The notes under the pieces: model-generated
Seen by the model: the letters and a program-made list of their open reading frames with translations, nothing else
What the model was told of the DNA's origin: nothing
Databases searched by the model: none
NCBI RefSeq assembly: GCF_020026915.1
Contig: NZ_JAINUY010000004.1
Span: 535,232-599,231, forward strand
Reading direction: 5' to 3'
DNA from: Flavobacterium potami
GTDB lineage: Bacteria > Bacteroidota > Bacteroidia > Flavobacteriales > Flavobacteriaceae
Length of the DNA: 64,000 nt
Part shown: in pieces, positions 62,425-64,000 of the stretch
How the letters are laid out: each line of letters opens with the position of its first letter
Position numbering within the stretch: position 1 is the first letter of the stretch
Translations under genes and position numbers: made by a program

Positions 62425-62460
62425 AAACAGAGAAGATTTAATGTCTTCTCTGTTTTTTTA
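62425..62460 (+). terminator. Strong rho-independent terminator before the exporter gene
   Basis: AAACAGAGAAGA (62425-62436) pairs perfectly with TCTTCTCTGTTT (62444-62455), followed by T residues. It ends the peptide transcript or the structured RNA, so the exporter needs its own start or read-through. Confidence 0.88.
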
Positions 62461-62514
62461 TGGATTAACAAGAAATTTTTTTCTTAATTTGCTCTTGAAT
62501 AAATCAAAAAGAAA

Positions 62515-64000
62515 TTGAAAAAATTCGCACATTACAGACAAGCCGATCATAAGGATTGTGGTCCTACATGTTTAAAGATTATTGCTAAATATTACGGAAA
62601 AACAATCAATATTCAGGAGTTGAGAGATTTCAGCGAAACAACTCGTGAAGGAAGTAATTTGCTTTTTCTGAGTGATGCCGCCGAAAAAATCGGATTTAGT
62701 ACTCTAGGTGTAAAATTGTCCGTAACAAGAATTGAAGAAGCGCCTCTTCCATGCATTCTTCATTGGAATAATGACCATTACGTTGTACTTTATAAAATCA
62801 AAAAAGGAAAATATTATATCTCAGATCCCGCTTTTGGGCTTTTGCAATATAACAAAGAAGAATTTGTAAAGTTCTGGATCGGCAATAATGCCGGTGATGA
62901 AACCAAAGAAGGAATTGCACTTTTGATCGAAGCAACGCCTAAATTTTTTCAATCTGATTTTGATAAAGAGGAGAATTCAGGCATCGGATTTAGGTTTCTA
63001 TTCAAGTATTTATTTCAATACAAATCATTTCTCATACAACTCGCAATTGGTCTTTTTGCCAGCAGCTTACTCAATTTAATTTTTCCATTTTTAACCCAGA
63101 GTATTGTCGACGTTGGTATTCAGAATCAGAATATTAATTTTATCTATTTAATCCTTTTTGCCATGCTTTTTATTTTTGCAGGAAGAACAGGATTGGAGTT
63201 GATCAGAAGCTGGATTTTGCTTCATTTATCTACCAGAATCAATATTTCTCTTATTTCAGATTTCTTTATAAAATTAATGAATCTGCCGATTTCCTTTTTC
63301 GATGTTCGAATGACAGGAGATATTATGCAGCGTATCAATGATCACCGGAGAATTGAAAAAATCCTGACTACATCATCATTAAACGTGCTTTTTTCTGTAA
63401 TCAATATGTTTGTGATGGGTGGTGTTCTGGCGTATTTCAATTTGCAGATATTTTTAGTCTTTTTTATTGGAAGCCTTTTTTATTTTGGATGGATAACGTT
63501 GTTCTTAAAAAGAAGAGAGGTATTGGATTATAAACGTTTTGCTGAAATTTCGAATGAGCAGAATAAGGTAATGGAGCTGATAAACGGAATGCAGGAAATA
63601 AAACTCCATAATGCAGAAAAGAAAAAACGCTGGGGATGGGAGTATGTGCAGGCAAGACTTTTCAGGGTATCGATAAAAGGTTTGGTTCTGGAGCAGTCTC
63701 AAACTATTGGTTCTTCGGTTATTAACGAATTAAAAAACATTTTTATAATACTGCTTTCGGCCAAACTGGTAATTGAAGGTTCAATTACACTCGGTATGGT
63801 GCTCGCCATCAGTGCTATAGTGGGAAGCTTGAACGGTCCGATTACACAGTTGATAGAATTTGTGCGGGAATTGCAGGATGCCAAAATTTCGCTTGCCCGA
63901 TTATCAGAAATCCATGAAAAAGAAGATGAGCTACAACAAGAAGCGAATCAGACCAACGAAATTCCTCATGATGCCGATATCGAAATCAAAAATGTATCAT
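62515..64000 (+). CDS. Peptidase-containing ABC transporter (C39 type), partial at window end
   Basis: The gene begins at TTG 62515 because an in-frame TAA stands at 62500-62502 and no ATG or GTG lies between. Residues 1-135 are a C39 peptidase: Gln9, Cys15 in DCGPTCL, His88 in NDHYVV and Asp104 in ISDPAFG, all catalytic positions intact. Residues about 150-440 form the six-helix ABC exporter domain (SIVDVGIQNQN, FFDVRMTGDIMQRIND). The nucleotide-binding domain starts near residue 485 but is cut by the window. It should cleave GG leaders and export the precursors encoded beside it. Confidence 0.93.
   Translation, partial: MKKFAHYRQADHKDCGPTCLKIIAKYYGKTINIQELRDFSETTREGSNLLFLSDAAEKIGFSTLGVKLSVTRIEEAPLPCILHWNNDHYVVLYKIKKGKYYISDPAFGLLQYNKEEFVKFWIGNNAGDETKEGIALLIEATPKFFQSDFDKEENSGIGFRFLFKYLFQYKSFLIQLAIGLFASSLLNLIFPFLTQSIVDVGIQNQNINFIYLILFAMLFIFAGRTGLELIRSWILLHLSTRINISLISDFFIKLMNLPISFFDVRMTGDIMQRINDHRRIEKILTTSSLNVLFSVINMFVMGGVLAYFNLQIFLVFFIGSLFYFGWITLFLKRREVLDYKRFAEISNEQNKVMELINGMQEIKLHNAEKKKRWGWEYVQARLFRVSIKGLVLEQSQTIGSSVINELKNIFIILLSAKLVIEGSITLGMVLAISAIVGSLNGPITQLIEFVRELQDAKISLARLSEIHEKEDELQQEANQTNEIPHDADIEIKNVS

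Larger units (their letters stand above)
62196..62514. other. 319-bp gene-free stretch: structured element, terminator and transporter leader
   Basis: No coding frame is credible. It contains three consecutive hairpins (62272-62389), a strong terminator (62425-62460) and an AT-rich leader before the transporter's TTG start. Confidence 0.65.

Overview
The window is low-GC DNA from a Bacteroidota bacterium, almost certainly a Flavobacterium or close relative. The evidence is: promoters of the TAnnTTTG type (one with a full TTTG-N19-TAnnTTTG spacing), an adhesin with SprB-type repeats and a type IX secretion C-terminal domain, many Bacteroidota lipoproteins, intergenic palindromes of flavobacterial type, and two copies of an RNA element resembling the flavo-1 motif. 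Both window edges cut genes: nuoC on the left and a peptide-exporting ABC transporter on the right. Family names are assigned by reading motifs, not by database search.

1-25 kb is mostly core metabolism and transport. It holds nuoA-nuoB-nuoC (complex I), a cold-shock protein, aspS, a TlpA-like thioredoxin, a four-gene PepSY/DUF3649/DUF3325 membrane module typical of iron-uptake loci, sucA and sucB of the 2-oxoglutarate dehydrogenase with a small secreted protein gene between them, a polyprenyl synthase, a YceI gene and TetR regulator sharing an operator-like sequence, a TolC/adaptor/RND efflux operon and an MFS exporter.

25-37.7 kb is an accessory surface/protease region. It encodes a 1371-aa SprB-like adhesin with 14 repeats arranged as a four-unit super-repeat, a retropepsin-like protease overlapping a TPR-CHAT (caspase-like) protease, a PKD/beta-barrel protein, a lipoprotein, a small membrane protein, and an ECF sigma factor with a membrane anti-sigma-like TPR protein. 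A bipartite motif, GGGTAACA-N11/12-AATTG, occurs three times here and could be the promoter of that sigma factor. A nested palindrome could hide the CHAT start codon in mRNA read from the PKD gene.

37.8-56.3 kb holds an S41 peptidase, a TatD nuclease, an acyltransferase, asparaginase, an MFS/LysR divergent pair, tRNA-Ser(GGA), and a tightly overlapping seven-gene set (SpeD-like, DUF4178, 59-aa protein, DUF350, membrane-fused spermidine synthase, Tat-exported FAD oxidoreductase, His-rich membrane protein) that looks like membrane-associated polyamine chemistry. Two RNA elements, an SGNH hydrolase, a DUF3050 protein and glutaryl-CoA dehydrogenase follow.

56.4-64 kb is the most unusual part: a double-glycine leader peptide system. 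A membrane-spanning TPR-AraC regulator faces six tandem, near-identical 45-54-aa precursor genes (205-bp repeat unit, Cys-free Pro/Gly/Asn cores). Divergently, a degenerate C39-VKOR-thioredoxin fusion (a disulfide-forming enzyme) precedes three Cys-containing precursors with 25-residue GG leaders, a structured non-coding stretch, and a C39-peptidase ABC exporter that begins at TTG. Together these look like peptide production, oxidative folding, leader cleavage, export and possibly sensing. All nine precursors are too short, or nearly so, for standard ORF calling.
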